Below, one piece after another: positions 8,596 through 16,784 of a DNA stretch of 56,671 nt (positions are counted from its first letter, which is position 1; each line of letters opens with the position of its first letter). Made by a program: the position numbers and the translations under genes. The stretch comes from Deltaproteobacteria bacterium (GTDB lineage: Bacteria; Desulfobacterota; BSN033; UBA1163): positions 1 to 56,671 of the forward strand of contig JAGVBT010000150.1 in the NCBI GenBank assembly GCA_020059605.1, given 5' to 3'. The notes under the pieces were generated by a model, which was given only the letters and a program-made list of their open reading frames with translations, ran no database searches and was not told where the DNA came from.

Positions 8596-8840
8596 CCTTC
8601 ATCCCTCCTTCCAACAAGTTCCTATAGAGGTTATGCATTTCATGTGCCAACGTTAAACCAAAGAATAAATTCTTATAATAATTTGATTTTATTAGGTTAT
8701 TTTTAAATGGCTCCCAAATGCCGGCGGGAAATAGTATAATTAAAATATACAATTTTAAAAAAATATTTGAGCAAAAATTCACTAATTGCTAAAATTAATT
8801 GATATTTAATAAAAATAAAATTAATATGCATTAATAGTTA

Positions 8841-9047
8841 TTAGAATCCCAATGTACGGGCAAGTATCGAAAAAGCAATGATTGGAATAAGCCAGCAAAA
8901 AAAAGCTATAATAAAACAAAGACTTACATCATCTGTCTCTATCCGCTTAATTTCCCCGAATTTAACAATCAGGATCAGACCGAGGGCGGCAATCCCGACC
9001 ACAACGAGTGACCAACCCAATATCAGCCATTTAAAAAAATCCGACAC
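8841..9047 (-). CDS. Small two-helix membrane protein (68 aa)
   Basis: 68 residues starting with GTG, with GAGG seven bases upstream. Two transmembrane helices are visible (WLILGWSLVVVGIAALGLIL and LCFIIAFFCWLIPIIAFSIL), joined by a charged loop (KFGEIKRIETDD). Base composition is more AT-rich than its neighbours. I do not recognise a family. Its position beside two other small membrane proteins is suggestive, but sequence similarity to them is weak. Confidence 0.6.
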   Translation of the reverse strand: MSDFFKWLILGWSLVVVGIAALGLILIVKFGEIKRIETDDVSLCFIIAFFCWLIPIIAFSILARTLGF

Positions 9048-9130
9048 CCTAAAACCTCAATTACCAATGATCAAATGACTTACTATCCATTATTTTATTT
9101 GGTCATGGATCATTGCCCATTGGTATTTTT

Positions 9131-10534
9131 TTATTCTTCTCGTGCACGAAGGCCATATTTCCTCATCAAGGCCTGAAAATTTGGCCTGAGCATACCAACC
9201 TCCTCGGCTGCCCTCGTGACATTCCATTGATTTCGTTCCAGGGCGTTGATGATAAAGGCCTTCTCGATATCCTCCACCGCTTTCTCCCTGAGTTGTTTCT
9301 TCAATTCTTTTAATTCCTCGCTGGTCGCGGGAATGGAGCTTTCAATCCCCTCTCTCTCCTGTTGACCGGGCAGAATGAGGTGTTCGGCCCGCACCATTTC
9401 CTCGTCCATCATGACGACTGTTCGTTCGATGACATTCACCAGTTCCCTCACATTCCCCGGCCACGGATATTTCATTAATTTCTCCATAGCCTCCGGCGTA
9501 AATCCCTTGATCGGCTTCCCTATTTCCTCGGAACATTTTTTTAAGAAATGGACGGAGAGAACCGGAATATCTTCCCGGCGCTCCTTCAGGGGGGGCAGAT
9601 GGATGGGAACGATGTTCAGGCGGTAATAAAGATCCTCCCGGAAACTGCCTTCTTTGATCATCTTTTCCAGTTCCTTATTGGTTGCCGCAATGAGCCGAAT
9701 GTCAACCTTCTTGGTTTTTGTTCCTCCCACAGGGGTGAATTCCCTTTCCTGCAACACCCTCAGGAGTTTGGCTTGAATGGCAAGGCTGATATTCCCGATT
9801 TCATCGAGGAAGACCGTCCCACCATCCGCCACTTCGAAAAGCCCGGGCTTGGTGGTTACCGCTCCGGTAAAGGATCCCCGGACATGGCCGAACAGCTCGC
9901 TCTCCAGGAGATTCTCCGAAAGAACGGCACAGTCCACGGGAACAAACTGCTTCTCCCTTCTCGGACTGTTAAAATGGATGGCGCGGGCAATGAGCTCTTT
10001 TCCTGTGCCGCTCTGTCCATTGATCATGACCGTGCTATCCGTCGGAGCCACCTTCACGATGATCCTGTAGATCTCCTGCATCTTTTTACTTTTCCCGACG
10101 ATATTATGAAATCCGTATTTCTCCTGGAGCTCCTGCCGCAGATAGATGTTTTCCAGAAGGAGGTTTTTCTGCTCCACGGCTTTCTTCACCACGATGGAAA
10201 CCTCATCCGGAGTAAAGGGCTTCGGGATATAGTCGAAAGCTCCCAGTTTCATCGCCTCAACCGCTGTCTCCACGGTGGAAAAACCGGTGATCATGATGAT
10301 GATCGTGTCCGGGTGCTCCCTCCGGAAAACCCGGAGCACCTCCATGCCGTCCATTCCGGGCATTTTGAGATCGGTGATGACGATATCGAACGGGTTTTCC
10401 CTCATCTTTTTGAAGGCTTCCTCCCCGCTCAAAGCGGTTTCCACTTCATATCCTTCCTCTTCGAGTATCCGTTGACAACTTTCGCAGACGATCAATTCGT
10501 CATCAATGACCAGAATTCTTGGGTTTGTTGTCAT
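9131..10534 (-). CDS. NtrC-family sigma-54-dependent response regulator
   Basis: 467 residues. The ATG at 10534 directly follows AGGAGGAG. The receiver domain spans 1-120 (DDE near 11-13, phosphoacceptor Asp55 in VITDLKMPG, Lys105). The AAA+ domain carries Walker A GQSGTGKE (173-180), the sigma-54 contact loop as GSFTGA (220-225, a common variant of GAFTGA), Walker B GGTVFLDEIG and an arginine-containing DIRLIAATN stretch. A Fis-type helix-turn-helix closes the protein (NVTRAAEEVGMLRPNFQALM). It should activate sigma-54 promoters after phosphorylation. No kinase is adjacent, so the signal and targets are unknown. It is separated by 61 bases from the MFS gene upstream and may be transcribed with it. 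Confidence 0.95.
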   Translation of the reverse strand: MTTNPRILVIDDELIVCESCQRILEEEGYEVETALSGEEAFKKMRENPFDIVITDLKMPGMDGMEVLRVFRREHPDTIIIMITGFSTVETAVEAMKLGAFDYIPKPFTPDEVSIVVKKAVEQKNLLLENIYLRQELQEKYGFHNIVGKSKKMQEIYRIIVKVAPTDSTVMINGQSGTGKELIARAIHFNSPRREKQFVPVDCAVLSENLLESELFGHVRGSFTGAVTTKPGLFEVADGGTVFLDEIGNISLAIQAKLLRVLQEREFTPVGGTKTKKVDIRLIAATNKELEKMIKEGSFREDLYYRLNIVPIHLPPLKERREDIPVLSVHFLKKCSEEIGKPIKGFTPEAMEKLMKYPWPGNVRELVNVIERTVVMMDEEMVRAEHLILPGQQEREGIESSIPATSEELKELKKQLREKAVEDIEKAFIINALERNQWNVTRAAEEVGMLRPNFQALMRKYGLRAREE

Positions 10535-10595
10535 GCACTCCTCCTGAACGTCCTGAACCACCCACCCGAATCCTACCATAAACTGGAGAATCGTT

Positions 10596-11870
10596 TCAAT
10601 CTTTTCCCTTTCCAAGCCCTGCCGGTTTTTTTAAAAACCCCATCAAGACAGCGGCAACGAAGGAGGCGAAGGCCCCAAAGAAGAAAGGATATTGAAATGT
10701 TCCGGTCAAATCGACCATTCGGCCCGCCAGAATGGGCCCGGCCATCGCTCCTGTCCCATAGAAAAGGGTAAAGATTCCGATGATGGTGCCGGACACTTGT
10801 TTGGGGAAATAGTCTCTCGCGCAGACGGCATACATGGGCCAGATGGCCCCGTAAAAAAACCCGAACCATCCCATTCCCACCCTTAACAGGAGAATATTCT
10901 CACGCACGAGGACGATAAAAAGAATGCCGAGGCCGACCATGAAGTTAATCGCCACAAGAGATCTCTTCCTTCCGATGAAATCGGAAAGCGGCATCAGAAT
11001 GAGTCCCCCTGCAATCCCGGCGAAAGCCATCAGGGTAATCAGGGCGGAGGCGGTCGGATAGGGGAGGCCCAGTTCGGTCGCCCCGTAGGTGACGATAAAG
11101 TCCGACAGGATATAGGCCCCGACGGAAATAAACAGGTAGGAAATCCCGATCAACCAAAAATGGCTCTTTCTGAGAATGTCCTGATATCGAAAAAGAGGAC
11201 CGGATGGAATAGGAGGATTCGGTTGTAATCTCTCTCCCCAGGGAAGAAGCCCCATCTCCTTCGGATCATTTCTCAAGAAAAGGTAATTGATCCCCGATAG
11301 GAAGAAGGCTGAGATCCCCAGGATGGTCCATCCCATTCTCCAGCTATAGACCTCAACAACGATGGGGAGAAGAACCCCCATCAGGCCGAACCCCATGGCG
11401 TAACTCGGGGAAAGAATTCCCATGGCGAGCCCCCGTCTTGTCACCCCGAACCATTTTTGGACGAGCGCACTGACCGGAGTCCATATCGCCGCGGCTCCCG
11501 CTCCCACAATCCCATGGAAAAGGACGGCTTCTGTGAGGTTATCCGCCCGTCCCATCCAAAAGGTTCCCGCCCCGAGAAAGATGCAGAAGAAACTGATGAC
11601 CCATCTTCCCCCGATACGATCCATCAGCCATCCCGTCAGGGGTGAGAGGAGGATGTAGGCAAAGAAATAGGCCGCTCTGATTATCCCCGCTTGGGTCATG
11701 CTGAGATGAAGGTCCCTGATCATCCCGGGAAGGAGCACCGAATAGGCGCCGATTCGGATGCTGTAGTTGACGAAGAGGGTAATGAAACTTGAGGCAATGA
11801 CAACCCACGCCCAATGGAGTCTAAACGCATGCCTATGCTGTTCGGATGTCGTCTCCCCGATCATGGTCAT
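10596..11870 (-). CDS. MFS transporter, oxalate/formate antiporter-like
   Basis: 424 residues with 12 predicted membrane helices and no signal peptide. The start follows GAAGGTTGAT. The signature loop between helices 2 and 3 reads GWLMDRIGGR, and a second such loop in the C-terminal half reads PLSDFIGRKR. Overall shape and motifs resemble the monocarboxylate/OFA group, so a small organic acid is a plausible substrate, but specificity cannot be read. It starts 24 bases after the HAD phosphatase gene ends, and the NtrC-type regulator follows, so the three may form one unit. Confidence 0.87.
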   Translation of the reverse strand: MTMIGETTSEQHRHAFRLHWAWVVIASSFITLFVNYSIRIGAYSVLLPGMIRDLHLSMTQAGIIRAAYFFAYILLSPLTGWLMDRIGGRWVISFFCIFLGAGTFWMGRADNLTEAVLFHGIVGAGAAAIWTPVSALVQKWFGVTRRGLAMGILSPSYAMGFGLMGVLLPIVVEVYSWRMGWTILGISAFFLSGINYLFLRNDPKEMGLLPWGERLQPNPPIPSGPLFRYQDILRKSHFWLIGISYLFISVGAYILSDFIVTYGATELGLPYPTASALITLMAFAGIAGGLILMPLSDFIGRKRSLVAINFMVGLGILFIVLVRENILLLRVGMGWFGFFYGAIWPMYAVCARDYFPKQVSGTIIGIFTLFYGTGAMAGPILAGRMVDLTGTFQYPFFFGAFASFVAAVLMGFLKKPAGLGKGKD

Positions 11871-11894
11871 ATCAACCTTCAGAGGCTTGATTGA

Positions 11895-12563
11895 TCAATC
11901 TGGAATCCGCAATCTCCCATCTGCAATCGGAAGGAGCCTCTTCTCCAGGTCTCTCAGGTCCGAGAGGAAGGAGTCTTCGCTCTGTTTGCCCGAGCGGTCC
12001 AGATAGAAGGCGTGAATCCCCAGGGACCGGGGGACGAGATAGTCAAACTCATAATGATCGCCCACATGGACGATTTCCTCCGGTTCCGCCTTCAGGGCCT
12101 CACAGACCTGTTGGTAAAATCGGACCGTCTTCTTGACCACTCCGAAATCAGAGGTGGCCGAAAAGATGCGATCAAAATACCTTCCCAGGCCGGTGACGTC
12201 CATTTCGACGTCGATGAACTCCCTTCCTGCGTTGGAGGAAAGAACGAGAGGGTATTTTTCTTTTAAACGCCCCAGAATGTGGCCGGCATCCTGGTAGGCG
12301 CTGATCTTGCCGGCATAGTGTTCCATCAAGGCTTCCCAGGTCTCATCAAGTTCAAAGACCTTGAACCAGTACTTAATGTCATACCATTCGATCGCCCCTT
12401 CTCCGACCTTCCGATATTCCTCCACGACGAGGGCCCTTGCCTCATCGAAGGAGATCCCTCTCTTCCGGGCATAAAGGCGAGGGATGCCGTGGAGCCAGAC
12501 CCATTCCGTGAACTCCGGATTGACCAACGTTCCATCCATGTCAAAAGAAATAATTTTCGCCAT
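11895..12563 (-). CDS. HAD-superfamily hydrolase (phosphatase)
   Basis: 222 residues from the ATG at 12563, which starts directly at the fold (MAKIISFDMDGTL). An upstream in-frame extension would be translated repeat sequence and is rejected. Motif I is DMDGTL (nucleophile Asp and acid/base Asp), motif II is LSSNAG, motif III is the Lys in VVKK and motif IV is HVGDHYEFDYLVPRSLG. A helical cap lies between motifs I and II. The substrate is unknown; the size and the YEFD motif fit phosphoglycolate-phosphatase-like members. It is probably co-transcribed with the MFS transporter. Confidence 0.87.
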   Translation of the reverse strand: MAKIISFDMDGTLVNPEFTEWVWLHGIPRLYARKRGISFDEARALVVEEYRKVGEGAIEWYDIKYWFKVFELDETWEALMEHYAGKISAYQDAGHILGRLKEKYPLVLSSNAGREFIDVEMDVTGLGRYFDRIFSATSDFGVVKKTVRFYQQVCEALKAEPEEIVHVGDHYEFDYLVPRSLGIHAFYLDRSGKQSEDSFLSDLRDLEKRLLPIADGRLRIPD

Positions 12564-12611
12564 TATGTATGCCGTGCCTCTATTCTCGCCGATGGTAAAA
12601 TCGGCTCTATT

Positions 12612-12823
12612 ATGAAATCCGAAATTCGAATTTCGAAATCCGAAACAAATACGAATTTTCAAAATCCAAATGTCCTAAACATTTATTCGTTTTGAACATT
12701 GACAATTTGGGCATTTGAGTTTGTTTCGAAATTCGCCTGCCTGCGCGTAGCCCCGCCTCCAGAAGCCTTGCGGAGGGCAGGCGCTTCGGCGGAGGCAGGG
12801 GTTTCGTGCTTCGTATTTAAATT
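12612..12823. repeat. Long AT-rich palindromic repeat, copy A, with GC-rich insertion
   Basis: The left arm (GAAATCCGAAATTCGAATTT, then CGAAATCCGAAACAAAT) and right arm (TTTGTTTCGAAATTCG, then GTTTCGTGCTTCG) fold back on each other. Three further copies lie at 22094, 36219 and 40012. Here the right arm is interrupted at about 12735-12800 by a GC-rich block (CCTGCCTGCGCGTAGCCCCG ... GGCGGAGGCAGGG) that is itself self-complementary. The end of the repeat supplies the stop codon of the PPP phosphatase gene. Confidence 0.8.
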
Positions 12824-13593
12824 CTTTCAATGATCACATCCCTTGCATCCCGGATCTCTTTCTCCAGGTCAGCGACCACGATTGTTCGGATCGGGAAATA
12901 GGCGTTGGAAGTGAAAATGGTAATACACTTTTTCTGAAACATCAATGAAGGCGCATGGGGCTGATGGGACCGAATGAGTATATTTTTTTGATACCTATCC
13001 ATCAACCGCTCAAAATAGGTTCCTCCGAACTGAAGCCTTCCCCACCGGTCTCCGAGGAGATCTCCATCCCCTTCCACGAAGTCTCCCCAGACAATCCTGT
13101 CCCAGTTCGGATCTCCCCATTCGACCCGATCGATCTCTTCAAGGGAGTTCAACTCGGGCAATGCACCATGAAGAGCCACGATCCCATTGACGGAAGAAGC
13201 GCACAAGGGAAACAGGGAGAAAACCTGCCCATATTGTACCTGCTTCTCGAGCGGTAGAGATTCCCAGAAATTGGCAGGCCTCAACTCTTTGACCCTGTGC
13301 CCTTCGTGATTGCCGGCAAGAAGGAAAATATTTTCCGGATGCTCAAGCTTCATGCGAAGCAAATAGTTGATATTTGCTGCGGAGTCATCTCCCCGATCCA
13401 CATAATCCCCCAAAAAGACGATTCGATAGGGTTCTATCAGGTAACGCCGGAGAATTTCCTGCGAGGCATCAAGGTCTCCGTGGGTATCACCCACAAAAAC
13501 GGCTTTCCCTTCGGACGGAAGCTGGATCAACCTTGGTTCTTTTTCGAGTATCTGGCTTGCTCTATCGATAAGATCTTTTAGATTCATCTCCAT
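12817..13593 (-). CDS. PPP-type serine/threonine phosphatase-like metallophosphoesterase
   Basis: About 258 residues from an ATG at 13593 (another ATG at 13587 is equally possible; neither has a clear ribosome-binding site, and a GTG at 13689 is the longest option). The PPP signature is complete: GDTHGD, GDYVDRGD, GNHEGH, then a conserved His in ALHGALP and another in IRSHQPH. These bind two metal ions and the phosphate. The family includes bacterial and archaeal PP1/PP2A relatives acting on phosphoproteins or small phosphoesters. No matching kinase lies nearby. The upstream 150 bases (13594-13743) carry imperfect inverted repeats only. Confidence 0.87.
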   Translation of the reverse strand: MEMNLKDLIDRASQILEKEPRLIQLPSEGKAVFVGDTHGDLDASQEILRRYLIEPYRIVFLGDYVDRGDDSAANINYLLRMKLEHPENIFLLAGNHEGHRVKELRPANFWESLPLEKQVQYGQVFSLFPLCASSVNGIVALHGALPELNSLEEIDRVEWGDPNWDRIVWGDFVEGDGDLLGDRWGRLQFGGTYFERLMDRYQKNILIRSHQPHAPSLMFQKKCITIFTSNAYFPIRTIVVADLEKEIRDARDVIIERI

Positions 13594-13743
13594 TATTGCA
13601 TCAAGGATAAGGGTTTCGTCTGACGGCAACGGTAACGATGCCCGTATCGTTAATAAAAGGCTACGTTTATCGTCTCTAATTCTTTGCACGTAACCTTAAC
13701 CGATAACCGAAACGGGCTTCGTAACCCTAACCTGTAAACCTAT

Positions 13744-14148
13744 TTATCGGCCATCCGAAATCACTTTGACATAGACCTGCCTGCTTCGGGGTCCATCGAA
13801 TTCACAGAAGAAGATCCCCTGCCAGGTCCCGAGGAGAATTTTTCCTGAGTCGATGACAAGGGTTTGGGAACATCCGACGAGGCTCGATTTGATATGGGCC
13901 GGAGAATTCCCTTCGCTATGCTGATAACGGTCTTCGAAAGGAACGATTTTGTTGAGTTCCATCAGGATATCTCTTGGAACGCTCGGATCGGCATTCTCAT
14001 TGACCGTCACCGCCGCGGTGGTATGAGGGACATAGAGAATACAGAGGCCCTCCTTCACCCCGGCCTTGTCGACGGCCCCTTGAACAATCCGTGTGATATC
14101 GATGAACTCCGTCTGTTTTGAACTTCTCACCTGAAGGGCTTGAATCAC
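13744..14148 (-). CDS. YjbQ family (UPF0047) protein
   Basis: 134 residues from a GTG preceded by GGAGGAGGATAA. Motifs conserved in the family are VPHTTAAVTVNENADPSV, the histidine in RYQHSEGNSPAH and the C-terminal LGTWQGIFFCEFDGPR. The family forms a trimeric beta fold; some members have weak thiamine-phosphate synthase activity, but the cellular role is uncertain. The full family length is present. Confidence 0.92.
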   Translation of the reverse strand: MIQALQVRSSKQTEFIDITRIVQGAVDKAGVKEGLCILYVPHTTAAVTVNENADPSVPRDILMELNKIVPFEDRYQHSEGNSPAHIKSSLVGCSQTLVIDSGKILLGTWQGIFFCEFDGPRSRQVYVKVISDGR

Positions 14149-14311
14149 TTATCCTCCTCCCGGCACAAACCGATGATTCTTCTCATACCATATCCCTTGG
14201 ATAAACTCAATAAAACCTCCCCCGGATCCCGTACCATTTCGCCTGCCTCTTTTCGTCGGGCCTCTTTTTGCCGGGGTTGAAAGAATGGAAGGAGTGCATT
14301 ATAGTGAGTAA

Positions 14312-15016
14312 ATGAAGACAGATTCGGCGGACCCCCGTTACCTCAATCCCACGAATATCATCGACAGCGACCACAGGAATGTTCGGGATTATGCACAAAG
14401 GGTGGCTGGTTTGACCACCGATCCCGTTGAGTTGGCGGTCAAGATTTACCTCACAGTGCGCGATGAAATCCGTTATGACCCCTACTCGCCTTTCTATCTG
14501 CCCGAACATTACCGTGCGAGTTTTGTGCTGAAGCGGGGAAGAAGTTTCTGCGTTCCCAAGGCCTCCCTGCTCTGCGCCCTCGGAAGGGCCTGCGGCATCC
14601 CTTCGCGGGTGGGGCTTGCAACGGTCCGGAATCACCTGGCCACCAAACAGCTTCTTGATTTCCTTGGAACGGACCTTTTTATCTCTCATGGTTTTGTAGA
14701 ATTTTATTTGGGGGGAAGGTGGATAAAAGCCACCCCGGCATTTAACCGTGAACTTTGCCAGAGGCATCGTGTCTCTCCGCTTGAATTTAACGGCCGGGAA
14801 GATTCTCTTTTCCAGCCTTATAATCTGGAAAACAAAAAATTTATGGAATATGTCGAATTCGAAGGAATCTTTGCGGATATTCCTGTCGAGCACATTGTTG
14901 CAGGATGGAAAAAAGCTTATGGGGAGGACCGTGTAAATGGTTGGATCAAGAAGTTTGAAGACGGAGGGGAACACAGCCTTTCTGAATTTGAAAACGAGGA
15001 TATATTAAATGAATAG
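14312..15016 (+). CDS. Transglutaminase-like cysteine protease-fold protein
   Basis: 234 residues. The ATG follows an in-frame TAA, so no earlier start exists in this frame. The core has the catalytic-type Cys80 (RGRSFCVPKASLLCALGRAC) and His126 (FISHGFVEFYLGGRWIKATP). The third member of the usual Cys-His-Asp triad falls in KATPAFN, where Thr/Pro stand in place of the expected Asp-Pro. No signal peptide is present, so it acts in the cytoplasm. Family members cleave or modify peptides; the substrate is unknown. The C-terminal 60 residues are mostly charged and helical. Confidence 0.87.
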   Translation: MKTDSADPRYLNPTNIIDSDHRNVRDYAQRVAGLTTDPVELAVKIYLTVRDEIRYDPYSPFYLPEHYRASFVLKRGRSFCVPKASLLCALGRACGIPSRVGLATVRNHLATKQLLDFLGTDLFISHGFVEFYLGGRWIKATPAFNRELCQRHRVSPLEFNGREDSLFQPYNLENKKFMEYVEFEGIFADIPVEHIVAGWKKAYGEDRVNGWIKKFEDGGEHSLSEFENEDILNE

Positions 15017-15089
15017 GGGAATGAAACTTCTTGAATTCTCTTTTTAAATCGGGTATGGTGGAAGCAAAGATTAAAGGAGAGGAAAGAGG

Positions 15090-15329
15090 ATGGCCCAGAA
15101 AAAGGTTTCAGAGGTTTTGAAACTGATCGAATTCCTCAATGAAGAGGTGAAAGAAGTTTCAAAGAGATTAAGCAGGGTCACGCCCAAAGAGGTCAGTGAA
15201 AAATTGGGGACACTCGCCCTGATCAGGGAAAAGATCCTTAACCTCCAGGTGGAGGTCCCTCCGGAGATCGAGACCAGACTGTCCCAGGTCTACCCCTCTC
15301 TCGACAGAATCAAAACCAGACCCTCCTGA
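15090..15329 (+). CDS. Small helical protein (79 aa), function unknown
   Basis: 79 residues, with AGGAGAGGAAAGAGG before the ATG. It is strongly charged and predicted helical (KVSEVLKLIEFLNEEVKEVS, then SEKLGTLALIREKILNLQV), so it is possibly a coiled-coil or helical hairpin. I do not recognise a family. It lies 73 bases after the transglutaminase-like gene on the same strand and is probably co-transcribed. A strong hairpin follows. Confidence 0.7.
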   Translation: MAQKKVSEVLKLIEFLNEEVKEVSKRLSRVTPKEVSEKLGTLALIREKILNLQVEVPPEIETRLSQVYPSLDRIKTRPS

Positions 15330-15338
15330 TCTACAAAA

Positions 15339-15421
15339 CTTCGTTAAAGGTTAGAGGAGCGTCCCGCTATGCGGGACTTGAGGTTAAAGGTTAAACCTCT
15401 TACCTCAAACCTTAAGCGAAG
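15339..15421. terminator. Composite hairpin between convergent genes
   Basis: The outer arms CTTCGTTAAAGGTTAGAGG (15339-15357) and CCTCAAACCTTAAGCGAAG (15403-15421) pair imperfectly. They enclose a perfect 7-bp hairpin GTCCCGC-TAT-GCGGGAC (15361-15377). It lies between a plus-strand and a minus-strand gene and could stop transcription in both directions. It also belongs to a GGTTAAGG/CCTTAACC repeat type seen at 38897. Confidence 0.5.
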
Positions 15422-15430
15422 TGATCCTTT

Positions 15431-16768
15431 TTAATAGAACGCCATGCCGGCAAAGGAGACGACGGAGCGGGCCTCCGGAGTGAAGGCCTGGCCATATTTT
15501 AAGAGCCTGCCTTTTTCCGCCCCCATCACTTTGAGCGCCGTATAGATGGCCGGTAGTCCGCAGATTCGCCTCCGGTCCCGTTCTCCTGAAATGAAAGCAT
15601 AGAACCCCTCTTCGTCTGCCCTTTCCAGGTGACTGAGCATGTCCCTGTCTTCCTCTTCGAGGATCCGGAGGTCATACTCTCCGATCCCATCCCGGTCTCC
15701 GAACTGAAGCCCCACATGGGCAAGGTCAGCGCTGGCGATACAGCAGACCTTCCTGCCAAGCAATGATACGGATTCTTGGATGGCTTCGATGAACCGGCGG
15801 ACGGACGGAAGATCAATCGGTGGAATTCCTCGCTCCATCATCTCATGGAAGGACCCGCTCAGAATGGGAACAATCCTGATAGGAGTCGGGCCAGGATAGA
15901 GATAACGGAGGAAAACGCATTGAAACTCGATGGAATGCTCGGTCCGATGGATTCCCTCGTCCATGAAAAAATCCTCACGGCATCGGGATTGGATCGCATC
16001 GACCAGCTCGCGGTCCACTTCTAATTGGCCAAGGGGGGTGATGAAACTCTTTCGAGTCATGGAGAAGGGATGTTTCATCGGAACATGCGCCGTCCCAAAG
16101 AGGATGAAGCAATCCGGCAAAGGGCTGATCCATATCTCCCGATGGGCAAAGGCATAGCAGGGCCCTCCTCTCTGAAAATCGATATGGGGGGCAATCACTC
16201 CCCTCAACCCCTTGACCCCGTTAGAAAACCCCGTCCTTTCAAGGCAGCGAGGAAGTTGCGAATCGGAATTTGAATACCTTTCAGAAAAGGGAGGGCATAA
16301 CATCCCGTCTTTTCTAACGGGGCCCTTCTCTCCTTTCTCCGGAAGCGGTCCCGGACCCTCCGGGCCGGTAAAATATTCCGAAAGTTGAGCCCTCAGCTTT
16401 CCTTGCTCTTTCTCGTAACTCTTCCCGGAAAAAGCCGCCTCCCGAAAGCAAGACTTCCTGAACGCTTCCTCTTTTTGTCTCTGGGCTTCCTGAAATCTCT
16501 CCCCTTCGAGAAAGAAAGTTTCATCGAGTTGACGGATGATCTCCTCGATCTTTTCCGTGAAAAGAAACTCTCCGAACTTTCTCATATATTCGGCCTGAAT
16601 ATCCAGGACCGAATGGCGACCGTCAAAAAAGGAAAGGATGAAATGAAGCGGGGGAGGCAGAAAGAGAGCTTTGTCGCAGATATTCTGAGGGTCCTGAAGA
16701 CAGAGCATGGATTGCCCCGACATCCGGACGGGAAAGATATTTACATTTCTGAGCTTGGGAAAATCCAC
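15431..16768 (-). CDS. MEMO-family protein (AmmeMemoRadiSam protein B) with N-terminal PqqD-like domain
   Basis: 445 residues from a GTG at 16768, 16 bases after the Lon stop. The C-terminal ~255 residues are the MEMO fold, with GVIAPHIDFQRGG, LFGTAHVPM, TEHSIEFQ and ASADLAHVG, which place the conserved His and Asp residues of the pocket. The N-terminal ~95 residues (SFFDGRHSVLDIQAEYMRKF ... IEEIIRQLDETFFLEG) read like a PqqD-type winged-helix domain; a charged linker joins the two. MEMO proteins often occur with AMMECR1 and a radical SAM protein, neither of which is in this window. The function of the bacterial system is unknown. Its closeness to Lon suggests co-transcription. Confidence 0.85.
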   Translation of the reverse strand: MDFPKLRNVNIFPVRMSGQSMLCLQDPQNICDKALFLPPPLHFILSFFDGRHSVLDIQAEYMRKFGEFLFTEKIEEIIRQLDETFFLEGERFQEAQRQKEEAFRKSCFREAAFSGKSYEKEQGKLRAQLSEYFTGPEGPGPLPEKGEKGPVRKDGMLCPPFSERYSNSDSQLPRCLERTGFSNGVKGLRGVIAPHIDFQRGGPCYAFAHREIWISPLPDCFILFGTAHVPMKHPFSMTRKSFITPLGQLEVDRELVDAIQSRCREDFFMDEGIHRTEHSIEFQCVFLRYLYPGPTPIRIVPILSGSFHEMMERGIPPIDLPSVRRFIEAIQESVSLLGRKVCCIASADLAHVGLQFGDRDGIGEYDLRILEEEDRDMLSHLERADEEGFYAFISGERDRRRICGLPAIYTALKVMGAEKGRLLKYGQAFTPEARSVVSFAGMAFY

Positions 16769-16784
16769 AACACGTCCGGTTTGA

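Noticed and set aside
8579-8782. Minus-strand frame of 67 codons before the small membrane gene
   Set aside because: It is AT-rich, overlaps the ribosome-binding site and start of the gene at 8595, has no start signal and shows no recognisable motif.
9548-10771. A 407-codon plus-strand open frame opposite the NtrC-type regulator
   Set aside because: It is antisense to a clear AAA+ regulator, is His/Asp/Phe-rich in the manner of mirror frames and has no ribosome-binding site.
12564-12662. Upstream extension of the HAD phosphatase
   Set aside because: The extra residues are translated palindromic repeat (copy A), and the fold starts cleanly at MAKIISFDMDGTL.
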